DNA of 64,000 bases, taken from Guadua angustifolia (lineage: Eukaryota; Streptophyta; Magnoliopsida; Poales; Poaceae). Below, piece by piece: positions 34,081 through 45,585 of the stretch. The stretch's first letter is position 1; each line of letters opens with the position of its first letter. Below the pieces are notes generated by a model. That model was given only the letters and a program-made list of their open reading frames with translations, was not told the DNA's origin and did not search any database. The position numbers were made by a program, and so were the translations under genes. The stretch spans positions 10,810,423 to 10,874,422 of the forward strand of contig CM070515.1 in assembly GCA_036346375.1 (NCBI GenBank), written 5' to 3'.

Positions 34081-35365
34081 TGATCGAAAAGAGCTCAAGG
34101 AGTCATTACTTAAAGAAGCGCATGAGACGTTATGCTCCATTCACCTGGAAGCACCAAGATGTATCAAGACCTCAAGGAAAGGTATTGGTGGCCTAGTATG
34201 AAGCGTGAGATTGCGAATATGTTGCTCTTTGTGATGTTTGCGAGAAGGTTAAAGCGAGCATCGAGTCGTCGCGAGGATTGCTTGACCATTGAAGATTCAG
34301 TGGAAGTGGGAAGAGATTGGTATGGATTTCATTCTGGGACTTCCTAAGACCCAAGCGAGTTATGATTCGATCCGGGTGATAGTGGATCGATTGACTAAGA
34401 TAGCTCACTTCATTCGATTAAGACTACCTACAGGAGATAAATTGGCGAAATTATATATGTCAAGGATTGTCGGTCTTCATGGAGTGCCTAAGAAGATTAT
34501 CTCGATAGAGAACCCGGTTTACCTCTCGTTTTTGCGAGTTTGCATGAAGCTATGGGAACTCATCTCGGGTTTAATCTTGCTTATCACCCTCGGTGATGGA
34601 CAAAGCGAGCGTGAACGATTCTTGAAGATATGCTAAGAGCTTGTGCTTTGACCTATGGTGCAAAATGGGACAAGTGTTTGCCCTATCTGAGTTTTCATAC
34701 AACAATAGCTATCAAGCGATCTGCAAATGTCTCCTTTTGAAGCCTTATATGGAAGAAAGTGCGAGAACCCTCTTAATTGGAAAGAGGCGGAGAAAAGCAG
34801 TTATTTGGTCTGCCATCTTGCAAGAAGCGAAGAAACAGTAATGATTAATTGAGACAAGTTGAGGATAGCCCATGAGCCGAAGAGTTATCACGAGATAATC
34901 GTCGCCGAGATTTGAGTTTGAGCCCAATGATTATGTGTATCTTAGAGTCACCCCTCTCAAAGGAGTTAAGAGATTTCAAGTAAAAGGAAAGCTTGCCCCT
35001 TGATATGTTGGACCGTTCAAAGTCTTGGAGCGAAGAGAGAAGTTGCTTACAAGCTTGAGTTGCCTCGATCCTTATTTGGAATCCATGATGTGTTCCATGT
35101 GTCCCGATTGAAGAAGTGCTGCGAGTGCGAGAAGAGCGGATGCGTTGGAAGCTATCGATTTGCAGGAGGATCTCACCTACAAGGAAGCGACCGGTGAAGA
35201 TTTTAGATGTTGCGGGCGCATCACGAGAAGCAAGATCATCCGTTTTGCAAAGTCGATTGGAGCAATCATTGAAGAGGAAGCCACTTGGGAGCGAGAAGAG
35301 GATCTGAAGTCCGAGTTTCCCCACCTATTCACTAGCGGTCCGAATCTCGGGTCGAGATTCCCTTT
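34081..35365 (+). pseudogene. gypsy integrase relic with chromodomain-type C-terminus
   Basis: The zinc-binding part reads HSPGSTKMYQDLKERYWWPS and MKREIANML (34132-34230). The catalytic core starts GMDFILGLPKTQASYDSI (about 34316) and continues VDRLTKIAHFI. The C-terminal part has LPRSLFGIHDVFHVSRLKKC (35070-35120) and ends EEEATWEREEDLKSEFPHLF (about 35270-35330), typical of chromovirus integrases. Integrase inserts the cDNA. The frame is lost repeatedly. Confidence 0.88.
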
Positions 35366-35377
35366 AAGAGGGAGGTT
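35366..35377 (+). promoter_or_regulatory. polypurine tract
   Basis: aagagggaggtt abuts the 3' LTR start and would prime plus-strand DNA synthesis. Confidence 0.75.
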
Positions 35378-38341
35378 TGTAACATCCCAAAATTTGAGTT
35401 TTGGAATGTTTAAAGTCAAAAGTGAACTATTTGCATTTTCTTGAATTAATTACAGCTTAATTTGAACTTTCTAAATAATGAAAAGATTTAATTAGATTAA
35501 TCTAAGCATCAAATCAAAGATTTCCAGTTTTTATTGGGTTCCTTGTGCTTCAAGGAATTTTTCTGTATTTTTGGAGATTTTTCTGAATTTATTTGCTATT
35601 TATTTGAATTTATTCGGATTTATTTGAGTTTCTGGGAGTTAATTAAATTAAAAATGAATTTCTCAATCAAAAAGGATTTCGGGCCGAATCTCTCTCCGCG
35701 GCCCATTACTATTCCCCGCAGCCTCCAGCTCTGTTTGGCCCACCCCATCGAAAACCCTAGTGTCTGACCGTTGGATCTCGATCCAACGGCCATCCCTCGC
35801 CCGCGTAGCCACGTCGCGCAGCCGCCTCGGAGACCCAGCGCCGCACGCCGCCTTCCTCGGTCTCCGCGTTTTTCACGCCTCCCGAGGCTATAAAAGCAGC
35901 CGCCGCCCATAGCCCGAGGTTCGCCACTTCTTTCCGCATCCGTCACCCTACTCTTCGCCCGAGGTCTTTGCTGTCCGGAGATCGAGCTCGCCGAAATATC
36001 GCCGCCTCCGAGACCTTCCGCCCGTTTCCTCCTCTCCGGTGGGTCTCGCCGTGATCGGTGCACCATCGAGTCCGCCGCGCTCTCTCTTCGGATCCACCAC
36101 TTCATTCGCCCGATCCGACCGTCGCCGCCACGTCGGTGTCGTCTTCTCCGCCTCCGGTGAGTTCGCCGCCGCCTCGCGCGTCGTTCCCATCCGCAAACCT
36201 CGGCCGTCCGATCGTCGTCGACGATCCGGATCGTCTCCGCCTTCTCACCGCGCCCTCGTCCATGGCTCGTCTGATTCGAATAACGCCGGTTTTCGCCACG
36301 TGGCCAAGTCCGCGCCCGTCTTCGCGTCGGTACTGCAAGTAAGACCGTCGTCGGCCGCCACCTCGGCCCTAGCGGCAAGTGGCATGCCACGCGTCGTCGC
36401 GATGCGCCAGATCACCGAATCGCCTCGGTGCTCTCGGTCTCTCAGTGGGCCGAGCCAGCGACATGTGGGCCCCGCATGTCGATCGGCATTATTTTCTTTT
36501 CTGATTTTCCGAAAACCGAAAATCCCAGCCAATCACAAGCTGCCACGTGTCACCCTATGAATTTCTTTGATTTTTCTCTGAATTAAATCTTAGAAGGCCC
36601 GTTCTCCCTCGTCCGAACTCCGATTGGAGTGATTCAAATTTCTAAATTTTTGTAAAATCAAGCTCTACATTCCAGAGCCACTTATTTTCAATTTTGAGCT
36701 AGTTTGCTTCTCTGTTTTGTATTTATTTGGCTTTATTGCTTTATTTTCCGGTAGACGCGAACCCCGAAGGAGCGAACGGAGATTTCGAAGACCAAGACTC
36801 AGCATTTGAACAGCAAGGCAAGTCGTAGACCTTTGATCATATTGAACCCATGTTTGCAAAAGTATTTTGTTTTATACAATTGCATGCTATTTGTGTAACA
36901 ATGCTAGTTTATGGGAGTAGCTATTTACCTGTTTGAGTATGCCCCTTTGATTATTGAAATGCCATGTATCCATTGTTAACCTTAAGTTGGGACATTATTA
37001 GTTGGACATAATCATAGTACCAGCATTGGGTTATCGTAGCTATGCTTAGCCATGCTTAGTTGTCCGATGGGATTCATATCACCTGTAAGCTAATGTTAAT
37101 CTTGACTTAATGAGATATTGAATTGTGGCTGTTGACCACTGTTGTAAAACTTGTTGTACCATGGCAGGGGATGCCATTGGTTTTGGGTTGAACAAAATGT
37201 TTCCCTCGGGCAATTGATCGTGCGATAAAGGGGTCTTTGTTTGGCACATTGGGATGTGGTGTCTTGCTGAGACAATTTAAGGACTTAATCTTGTGCGCCA
37301 TTGAACTGGCCTAACCGTGCAACCACAAGTCCGTATGGGACGGACCTAGCTAATTAATTTGCAATGTCGGACTTGAGTATTGCCATTGTTGGTGTGGGGT
37401 CCAAGATGGACGGGTAGACCCACATGGCTCAAGAGGGGCCCCGAGGGGCTAAACCTTAGAGGCGATCTTGGGTTTAGACATGCATTGTAAAGGCTTTGTA
37501 GTGATCTCTCTGCCGACACACCAAAGGAAGTGTGTCCTTAGCGCTTGGCATTAAGGGATGATCATGTCTTGTGGGTAAGTTGTACAACCTCTGCGAGTGT
37601 AAACTATTGAATAGCCGTGTCGCGGTCATGGACAAGCACAGGGATTTTACACGGGGTATAGAGTATTTTCTTGAAATGTGGAATGGTTGGGATGTGAGCA
37701 GGAGTTCATTTGTTGTTTTGTTGTCTCAAGCTATCTTTGTTGAATTGTGTGGTTGATACTTGTTTGAATGATGTAGGGTGATGCCTCGTCATTACATTCA
37801 TGTTGTCTACCATTGATTTACGATTATTTATTATTGTTTTATCAATCTGCTTTCAATCTATTTATTGTATTTAAATTCAAGTTTTTGCTTTACGCAAATG
37901 AACCATATAACTATCCTTTGTCAAGCCGTGCATGAATATATTGCATCATTTCCCTACGGCTTGTTGAGTGCGTTTGTACTCACGGCTTTATGCTTGTTGT
38001 TCGATTCTTTGAAAAGGACCGTAATGAGTATCAAGAGGAGGAGTACTATGAAGACTAAATCGACTAGGAAGGCGTTCCCAGACGATTGCTGTGGCATGTC
38101 GAATAGCCCAAGTTATTTTATTTCATTTGCAGCAGTTTATTCGTTTCTTAAGCCAAGAGGCATTGGTGTATGAACCTTGACTATAAGGTCGTTTGCTTTA
38201 TTCAATAATAATTTGCTTCTTTTTAGTTATTTGATGTATGGAATGATATGTCATCTATGTTTCCTTGTGTGCACTAAGCGTGATCTGGACTAGTCTTTGT
38301 ATACCTGAGAGGTTTTGGATTTGCATATCCGGGTCCCGACG
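35378..38341 (+). repeat. gypsy 3' LTR
   Basis: Pairs with 27338-30285. The TATA-like box here is TATAAAAG (35889-35896), one A longer than in the 5' LTR. The last base is g where the 5' LTR has a. Most differences between the LTRs are small indels; substitutions are fewer. Confidence 0.92.
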
Positions 38342-39467
38342 ATTGTTTCCTCGAACGACATCTGTTGCCTTGGTCGATGAGTTCGTCCCGGCAGCGCTTG
38401 ATTGGACTAGTAGCCGTGATGGCGCAGGATGCCTTAGCCGGCCTGGCCCTAGGGTCACCAGGATATCTGGCCGCCATTCCACCTCCCTCACGAACAGCCT
38501 CACAGTAGGATTTGAGAAGGCTGTTTTGCTTCTTCGTGGGTGTGAGTTCTGATGCTTGTTGGGTTCGAGCTGGAGGCTTCCACCTCGATTTATTTGGATT
38601 CACTGTGTAGGTTCCACTGCTTGGGCAATCAATGGCCTTGTGCCCCAAATGGAGGCAGCACCAGCACCTTGCCGGACTCATGCAGAAACTAGCGAAGTGT
38701 TCCAGTGAAAAACAATTAAAACACCTTCCTGACAGTTTCCGTTTGAAGAATTCTGAGCCGCTGAGACGTTGCATCGGTTGCTCCGGAGTGCCTACTGGAG
38801 TTGAATGCTCTTGATTCTTCCGCCACCAGTATTGTGGTTTGACCTTAATCCATCCCTCAGTTTCCTCATTTGGTGCATTGGGCTTCAATTTCCGCTGGTC
38901 CTGCAAGCTGTCCTTCGGGTTTGTGAGAGCTGTCGACGGGAGGGGATTCCTGGAGGTCTGATGGATCTGATGCATGCCTGCTCGTTGCATGCTGGATCTT
39001 CGGTGAAACCCCTTTGTCTCTCGATCGCCGAGTTCCTCTGCCTGGACCCATTTCTCTTTATCGGTGGCTGGGATTCTGGATCTGGAGGTCTGTCCGTCTG
39101 CCGCCGCCATTGAATGCTTCCTCGAGCTATAGACTTCAATGCCGCCATGCCCCACCGGTTGGAAGCAGCCTTGACCTGCCTTTACTCCCCCTTCCGCTGA
39201 GGCCTGACGAAGCACTTCAAACCTTCCCTCTCCTAGGTCTGCCGATGCGATTCTTGTGGATTGCAGCGATTGAATGTGTTGAGGACTCGCCGGCAACAAT
39301 TTCCGCCCCGGGGGAAGTAGATCAGCTTGTGGGGAATCCAGATTTGGGGTTGGATTGGTGGCATTGTTGGGGGATTGGGCGGGATCTGGGGCATCTGGGG
39401 CGTGGGGGCGATGGGAGGGACGGGAGCGACGGAGGCATCCTTATCCCATGCATTTGAAGCATACTAC
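38342..39467 (-). pseudogene. LINE ORF1 N-terminal part with zinc knuckles (copy 3)
   Basis: On the minus strand, the frame 38342-39299 reads CFNCFSLEHFASFCMSPARC and WCCLHLGHKAIDCPS, two adjacent CCHC-type knuckles, followed by a basic Lys/Arg-rich stretch. It then runs into the gypsy LTR and resumes at 27337. Upstream (39300-39467) a Pro-rich stretch in another frame leads to the LINE 5' end. ORF1 proteins bind LINE RNA. Confidence 0.82.
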
Positions 39468-39600
39468 TCGGTCTAAAAATTTCGGATTTGGATTCTACTT
39501 TTTGAATTTCGTCTGAAATAACAAGATTTCATCGAAATTTTGGATTTCGGACGGGAGTAAAATTTAAACCGAAAATAAAATTAGGATACTTGCCCGTGAG
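39468..39600 (+). repeat. AT-rich dispersed repeat, copy A, right remainder
   Basis: Begins with the LINE target duplication tcggtctaaa (39468-39477) and continues the text broken at 20743. It ends with gaatttcgtctgaaa-type sequence also found at the end of copy B near 42735-42750. Confidence 0.65.
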
Positions 39601-41044
39601 TCACGACACTAGCACAGACAAATGACTTAAGCGTAAAGAAATTCTGAGCTCTATGTTCTTTGTTTTATCCCTGATCTTCAGTTGACTGTGTTTTGTGTTT
39701 CTGTCGTGGACGGTGCACCATCGGGTCCTTGTCCAGTTCAAGAGTCCACGTTATATCAGTATCACCACCAATCTCGAAGCCTTCCGGCCCAAACAGCGTC
39801 ATCCTGATCACTCCGCTCGATTGGGATCGTGAAAAGGTCCTCGAAATCTTCGGCAATCTGTCCAGCAGCAATGCTACGTTCGGTTTTGGTCTCCATATCA
39901 TCAGAGTCCTAGTCCGTTTCTGTGTCAGAACTGTAGCAGGCCCTAACTCCCGTCTCGATGTCGAGGCCGTTCCTGAAAAGGATAGGAGTGATTGGTAGAC
40001 CTGATGGGCTTAGTGAGGCCCGATCCGGCCCGTTGAAACCCAGAACGGGCAACGCTCGACTAGAAGGCCAACAGCCCATCTGATGACAAGGGACTGCAGG
40101 AGACTAGGGGCCGCTGGGCCGGCAGCATCGAGAGTTGCAAATTCCGTTTCTTCACCCTTGCCGGCCACAGCCAGCACTGAGACACACTCGATAAGAGACT
40201 GAGCTATGTATCTGATGCCTGATGGAGCTGCATTGGTAGCTTACCCTGTCTGTGTGTCGACATGGATAGAGATTGGCTTGCACCCCCGCTGCCTCGCTCG
40301 ATCGGTCATATTATTGGCTCGCAGCCGCAGGTGTCAATGTCACGGTGCACATGTCCGTCTCAACGTCATAGACGACCGCGAACGCCGCCTTCCTATCGAG
40401 TAGACAGGATTTTTACCGGTTGATGATTATCGTGCTCCGAATGAAAGTGGGTCAGAGATCCTCTGTAGTACTATAGAGGATACGTGTGCGTGAAAGGGGC
40501 AGCTAGCACTCGTGGAGCCTCGGGTTTTCAGTCTCGGCCTCTTCGGTGCACTGTGCATGCGTAGCGCCGTAGAGAAAGGGTCTTGTGCATATTAAGGTGT
40601 AATAGTGCATATACCTACATGTGCACTTGGAAAAGCAATATTCGGGAACATTTTGCAAATACAACATGAGTTCCTCTTTCTTCTGGAAACTCTGCTCGTG
40701 CAGTCCATTTGTACCATGGAATTCCGATCAGGCCGTTGGCGATGGAGGCCATGCTCTTCGCGTATTCAATGGGCGGGTGTCCTACGGCTAAGGGAGGATG
40801 GCCTAGTGCCCTAGTCCCTAGCGTATACCACTACTACCCCGTAATTAAACCTTGGCACGTCTTTCAATGCGTACACGCGACACCTCTCCCTTTCTGTTTC
40901 CCGCTCCTCAGGCGCGGGAAAAAGGGAGGAAGAAAAACGAAAAGAAAGGAGGAAGAAGAAAAAGGGCCGAACGGCACAGCGCCACGCAACATAAGGAAAG
41001 GGATTTTTACAGGCACACGTAGCAGATGCTGTGCTTGTGAGTAT
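39601..41044. other. unassigned DNA, no gene supported
   Basis: Mixed composition. A 78-aa minus-strand frame (39665-39901) and an overlapping 101-aa plus-strand frame (39693-39998) are the best open stretches, but neither shows a known motif. 40900-40970 is a purine-rich (gaaaggagg) stretch. I see no element ends. Confidence 0.35.
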
Positions 41045-42790
41045 GGATTAAAATCTCACCGAAATTTCGTGAGATCTTATTAAGAATTTAATTTTTAAAC
41101 ATTGATGATATTTAAAATAATGGATGGAGTAAAAAAATTTAAATTGCTATAGTAATCTCGAAAATTTGGATATCTCGTCATTTTGGACCGAATTTGGTCT
41201 AATAACCCTTAAGAAAGTCATATCCTATGAAAATTTGTTGAAAAAACTAATTTTTTGAGATATTTTTTAAAAACAGCAAAATATTGTCGGATTTTTATAA
41301 AATTGTACATGCGTTATTGTGATGTGAAAAAATTATGCTACCATTCTAGAAAGTGTAGGATTAGGGATGGCAATGGGGACCCATTCCCCGATCCCGTGAA
41401 ATTCTCTATTAGGGGCGGGTATGGGAAGAAATCGTCATGAGGGATAAGCAGAAAATTATTCCCTGTTGGGGATGGCGGGGATGGGGCGGAAATTTTTTTC
41501 CCGTGGGGACAGTTGAGGATCCAAATTTAGTTTAATCCAATTTAGTTATTAGATTGCAAACATATTAGCTAGCCCATCATATTCACATTTTCATAAATGG
41601 GACAACATAATCTTCAATGAATGCATGTATTCTTTTTCCTTGTCTATTGATATGATTTTAGAGTTAAAATGGCTATAAGCTCTTCTCTTGTGTGAAATTT
41701 TGCGAGGATGGGTCTCGATGGCCCCGATATCTAACGGGATGGGGACGGGGATTTTCTCCCGAGGCGAGAACAGAAGCAGGGACAGGAAAATTTTAGATCA
41801 CGGGGACGGGGACGGGGACGGGGAGGCACTCCACGGCGGGGAATGGCCCCGTTGCCACCCCTATGTAGGATCATATTAAAAAATTTAAAAGATTTGAAAT
41901 TCATTTGTTTTCTTTGAAAAAATCAAAAACAGAATAAACATAATTGGAACAGTAATTTTGTTAGAATTTTATAAATTTTCTCGAGTGTGATCATGATCCA
42001 AAATTTTTATAAGAGCTTAAGAATTTTATCTGTACCATTCCATAAAATCTTTAAAAAAATTCAACTTTTTTGTTTGCCCAATTAAATCTAATTATGCATT
42101 GAACTTCATTTGTTATATTTGAAAAATCAAAAACAAAAAAAAAACATAAATGGTACAATGCAGTTGTAAGAATTTTATATATCATTGGTCTGTGATTATG
42201 ATTCAAAATTTTTATGAGATCTTAAGCATTTTCATAGAACCGTTCTTCAAAAATTTTCAAAAAATTTAAACTTTTTTTTACTGCTAAAGCAAATCTATGT
42301 GTTGATCAAAAGGCTTTATTAGGAGTAATACTATTAGAATTTTTTGAATTTTTTGAAACTTGATTATCATATGAAAATTTTATAAAAACATTAATTATAT
42401 ATTAAGACCCTACATAAAAATTTTAAAAATTTTCTAACATGGTTTATACAATTTTTCATTTTGTTAAAATTTGCTAGTAAAAATTTATAAAGCTTGATTA
42501 TCATCTGAAAATTTTATGAAAACATTAATGATGCATCATAACTATGCATAAAAAGTTTCATTCAGTTCAAACTTTTCGGTTAGCATTTTATCATGACGGT
42601 AGCAATGTTTGATTTTTTTTAAAATTTATCAGATTTAAGAATCATCTGAAATTTTTATGGGAACACCATTGATATGTTAGAAACCTCCAAAAAAATTTAA
42701 AATTCCGAATTTGAATTTTTATTTTTATTCTTTCGTCTAAAATTTATTTAAAATTTATAAACCTTACGGAGATATTATTCTCCGGTCATT
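41045..42790 (+). repeat. AT-rich dispersed repeat, copy B (interrupted by a hAT MITE)
   Basis: Same family and strand as copy A. The internal unit core (gattatcat.tgaaaattttat) recurs at about 41989, 42194, 42362, 42496 and 42637, spacings 205, 168, 134 and 141 bp. A 502-bp hAT MITE (41362-41863) sits in its left part. No coding is seen. Confidence 0.7.
41362..41863. mobile_element. hAT MITE, 502 bp, 8-bp TSD
   Basis: Ends TAGGGATGGCAATGGGGAC and the complement of TAGGGGTGGCAACGGGGCC. Perfect 8-bp direct repeats tgtaggat flank it (41354-41361 and 41864-41871). The right half contains a ggggac tandem (about 41801-41823). No coding capacity. It is younger than the AT-rich repeat it interrupts. 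Confidence 0.93.
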
Positions 42791-43620
42791 TTAGAGATTT
42801 TAATCCTTGTTCGTGTGTCCTGACCTCCGCTTCGCCACCGCGCGTGGGTTCGTTACGCGGGGGGTTGCGCCGTCCGACGTATTTGGAAAAGACAAATCCC
42901 CTTCATTCGCGACTTCTCCCTGCGCGGCGCGTCCTCGCCGCCGCCTGCAGCTCCACGCGGGACCCGCGCGGAGTAAAATACTGGCGTGACGGGCGGTCGT
43001 ACCGCGTGTGGGTGTGGGAATCCTTTCGGGTTCGAGGAGGAGGATGGGTCAACCGGGTCGTACAGTGCGCACGGCTCGAGACGCAGCGCGTAGCGTTAGC
43101 CATAGGCCGCTCCATTATTGGGAACCGGACTTCGCAGTGCCCCTCCCATGAATCCCTTTGTTTCCTTCTGCTCCACCCTCCCCTCGATCTACGGTCTTCC
43201 TCCCTCCTCCCTTTCTCTCCTTCTTTAGTCTTTTCTCTCGTTCTCTCTCCTCGATCTGATGGACCTTAATCATGCGCCCATCACCATCCACTGCTGCAGC
43301 TCTATCGCTGTGCTCTCCTTGTGCTACTACTGTAGTTCCCGATGATCCGACGGTCCAGAAATCTCTGCAATATAATACACCTCCGTATGTATGGTGGCTG
43401 TTACAAAAGAAACCAGTATTCCCTCTGGAACGATGGAATTTCCTCCTGGCGGCGATCGATGTCCACCTTGATTGAAAACTCAAAAACAGTACTTGTACGA
43501 TTACAAAGTCTTCACGAGATCATCCAACGTCAGGTCCAGGGTCTACGCACCGAGTTGAAAAATCGCCGCTTCGTCCGTATCGATTTTAATCGGAAAGAAA
43601 TCGAATAAACGGTAAAGTTA
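42791..43620. other. CpG-rich stretch resembling a promoter, no gene supported
   Basis: From about 42805 to 43150 the sequence is GC-rich and CpG-rich, then a pyrimidine-rich tract (43140-43260, ctcc and tctc runs) precedes an ATG at 43259 with a short frame. It looks like a plant promoter and leader, but no convincing exon follows. It could be a gene fragment carried into the repeat array. Confidence 0.35.
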
Positions 43621-43719
43621 ATTATTTTGAATTTAACGGTTAAAAATCAATGAAAAAATAAAAACCAACCGTTTAACCGATTTTGTTCGATTTTCTATCC
43701 AGATCGGCACATTCAAGGA

Positions 43720-44230
43720 TCCGTATTTGATTTTTATTTTTGACCGGTTTATGTCAAAAATAGGCTCACTCAAGAAATTTTGGAAAAAAATTGTACAAAA
43801 TCTAAATAAATCCTAATTAATCTATAAAACACCTTAGAGATATTTTAACAATTTTGAAATTCATTTAGTATTTCTAGAAAATAAAAAACAACAATTAATA
43901 AAAAGAAACAGAGACACTCTTAGATTTTTAATAAAAATGTGCAAGCTTAATAATACTCTAAAATTTTAATTATATCATAAACAGTACCCAATGATCATGT
44001 AGTAAAATTTTCAGAAATAGTAGACTTCATTTAGTTTCCCTAGAAAATAAAAAACAAAAAAGCATATACAAAGATAGTTACACTATCACATTTTTTTCAA
44101 AAAAAAAACATGTTCGGTCATCGTATAAAATTTTTACAACATCATTATTAATGCCTCATGACCTGATACAAAAAATTTCAAAAATTTATAACATAACTTG
44201 ACGCCTCAATTAAATCAGGAATTGTTGACT
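43720..44230 (+). repeat. AT-rich dispersed repeat, related copy D
   Basis: Shares blocks such as attcatttag.atttctagaaaataaaaaac and atcattattaatgcctcatgacc with copies A and B. More diverged, and it ends near a (ta)n run at 44256-44275. Confidence 0.5.
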
Positions 44231-44429
44231 GCTTTTGCCTCCTTTTTTTCTATTTTATATATATATATATATATTCGGTTTTGAAAAAAAATCAACTTCT
44301 AAATTTGGTTTTTTAATTTAAATCTGAATTGAAACTTTTTACCGACGGTTTCAAATCTTTTTGATACAATCAAAAATCTTGTACCTTTTCTCGAAACACC
44401 AAATCCATCACAAGCATGCCCGGACCACC

Positions 44430-45044
44430 GGGAAATTTGGCTGTGTGACACCCAATTCGACGGCAATTCACAGATTGACACTCTAATTCGCGCGGTTCAT
44501 AAAATTGACACGAATCGACGAATTTTTTGGCTCAGTGACACTCTCGGTATTTTCCCAACTTTTCAAGATTTTCGAAATAATTTCCACTGTGTATATCTTT
44601 GTTTTCCACTGTGGATTATTATTTCGGTATTATACACAGTGGAGATTATTTGAAAAACTTGAAATAATTTCAAAAATCTTGAATCGAAATAATTTCCATT
44701 GTGCACAGTGAAAATTATTTCGAAAAACTTGAAATAATTTCGAAAATTATTTCGAAAATCTTGAAATAATTTCCACTGTAGATTATTATTTCAGTATTAT
44801 ACACAATGGAAATTATTTCGAAAATTTTGAAATAATTTCCACTGTGTATACGCCCGTTTTCCCGTATATCTCGGTATTATACACAGTGGAAATTATTTCG
44901 AAAATCTTGAAAAGCTGGGAAAATACTGAGAGTGTCGCTAAGCCAAAAAATTCGTCGATTCGTGTTAATTTTATGAACCGCGCGAATTGAAATGTCAATC
45001 TATGAATTACCGTCGAATTGGGTGTCACACAGACAAATTTCCCA
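44430..45044. mobile_element. Mutator-type MITE, 615 bp, long TIRs
   Basis: The left end GGGAAATTTGGCTGTGTGACA and the complement of the right end agree over about 140 bp. A 9-bp direct repeat flanks it with one mismatch (cggaccacc 44421-44429, cgaaccacc 45045-45053), the Mutator duplication size. The interior (about 44560-44900) is an array of short palindromic units of the form gaaataatttccactgtg and its complement, able to form many alternative stems. Confidence 0.85.
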
Positions 45045-45310
45045 CGAACCACCTGACCAGGCAAGAACCATGCTGCGTCTTGGCTCTGGTCACGAGCAAA
45101 TGTGCTCGAACTAGTAAATGCTATACACGGTTATAGTAACTTATAAGACGTGTTTTTTCATTCACGTTTAACACATACGCCGCCAACAGCATCAACGGAT
45201 TTGGAGTTGTAACAACTACAACGTTTATCTCTGTGGCAGGGTTCATCCACGAGAAGTTTTTTTTTTTTTTTTTTTACAACGGTTGGCGCTAAGAAGCACA
45301 CTATAAAATA

Positions 45311-45576
45311 GAGAAATATCCAGTGCAAATGACTATTCAGTGTTAAAATGCTAACATCCATCGTAGGCCATCCGATCTATCACGTGTGGTTCAGATTGAG
45401 AGTGGTGGAACCCCTTGTCACTTAAACAGTTTTGCGAAAACCCCCCTCTATTTCTCTCCTCGTTCTATGAGGGGTTTCCACCACTCTCAATCTGAACCAC
45501 ACACGATAGATCGGATGGCCTACGATGGATATTAGTATTTTAGCACTGAATAGCCATTTGCACTAGATATTTCCCC
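45311..45576. mobile_element. Mutator-type foldback MITE, 266 bp, perfect 9-bp TSD
   Basis: TIRs of about 95 bp (left aaatatccagtgcaaatg, right its diverged complement), running through the ccatcgtaggccatccgat block. Perfect 9-bp direct repeats tataaaata occur at 45302-45310 and 45577-45585. No coding. Confidence 0.93.
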
Positions 45577-45585
45577 TATAAAATA

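Larger units (their letters stand above)
27338..38341 (+). mobile_element. Ty3/gypsy LTR retrotransposon (Tekay/Del-like chromovirus), about 11 kb
   Basis: Two LTRs of about 2.95 kb (27338-30285 and 35378-38341) begin TGTAACATCCCAAAATTTG and end at gggtcccgac(a). They enclose about 5.1 kb with a degraded primer-binding site, gag, protease, RT, RNase H, integrase and a polypurine tract, in the gypsy order. The long LTRs, the TGTAAC start and an ATWERE..L...PHLF-type C-terminus suggest the Tekay/Del chromovirus group. It inserted into ORF1 of LINE copy 3. The internal part is full of frameshifts, while the LTRs remain very similar. Confidence 0.93.
20744..39467 (-). mobile_element. LINE copy 3, full-length but split by a gypsy element
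   Basis: A minus-strand LINE of the copy 1 family. Its poly-A is the T run at 20744-20750 and its 5' end is near 39467. An 11-kb gypsy element (27338-38341) interrupts ORF1. Without it the LINE would be about 7.7 kb. ORF1, with DUF4283-like and zinc-knuckle parts, and ORF2 can both be followed from end to end with several frameshifts. The 10-bp direct repeat tcggtctaaa flanks it. Confidence 0.9.

Noticed and set aside
40640..40860. Possible 5S rRNA-like or tRNA-like sequence
   Set aside because: No A/B box pair at the right spacing, no clover-leaf and no 5S core motifs could be found.
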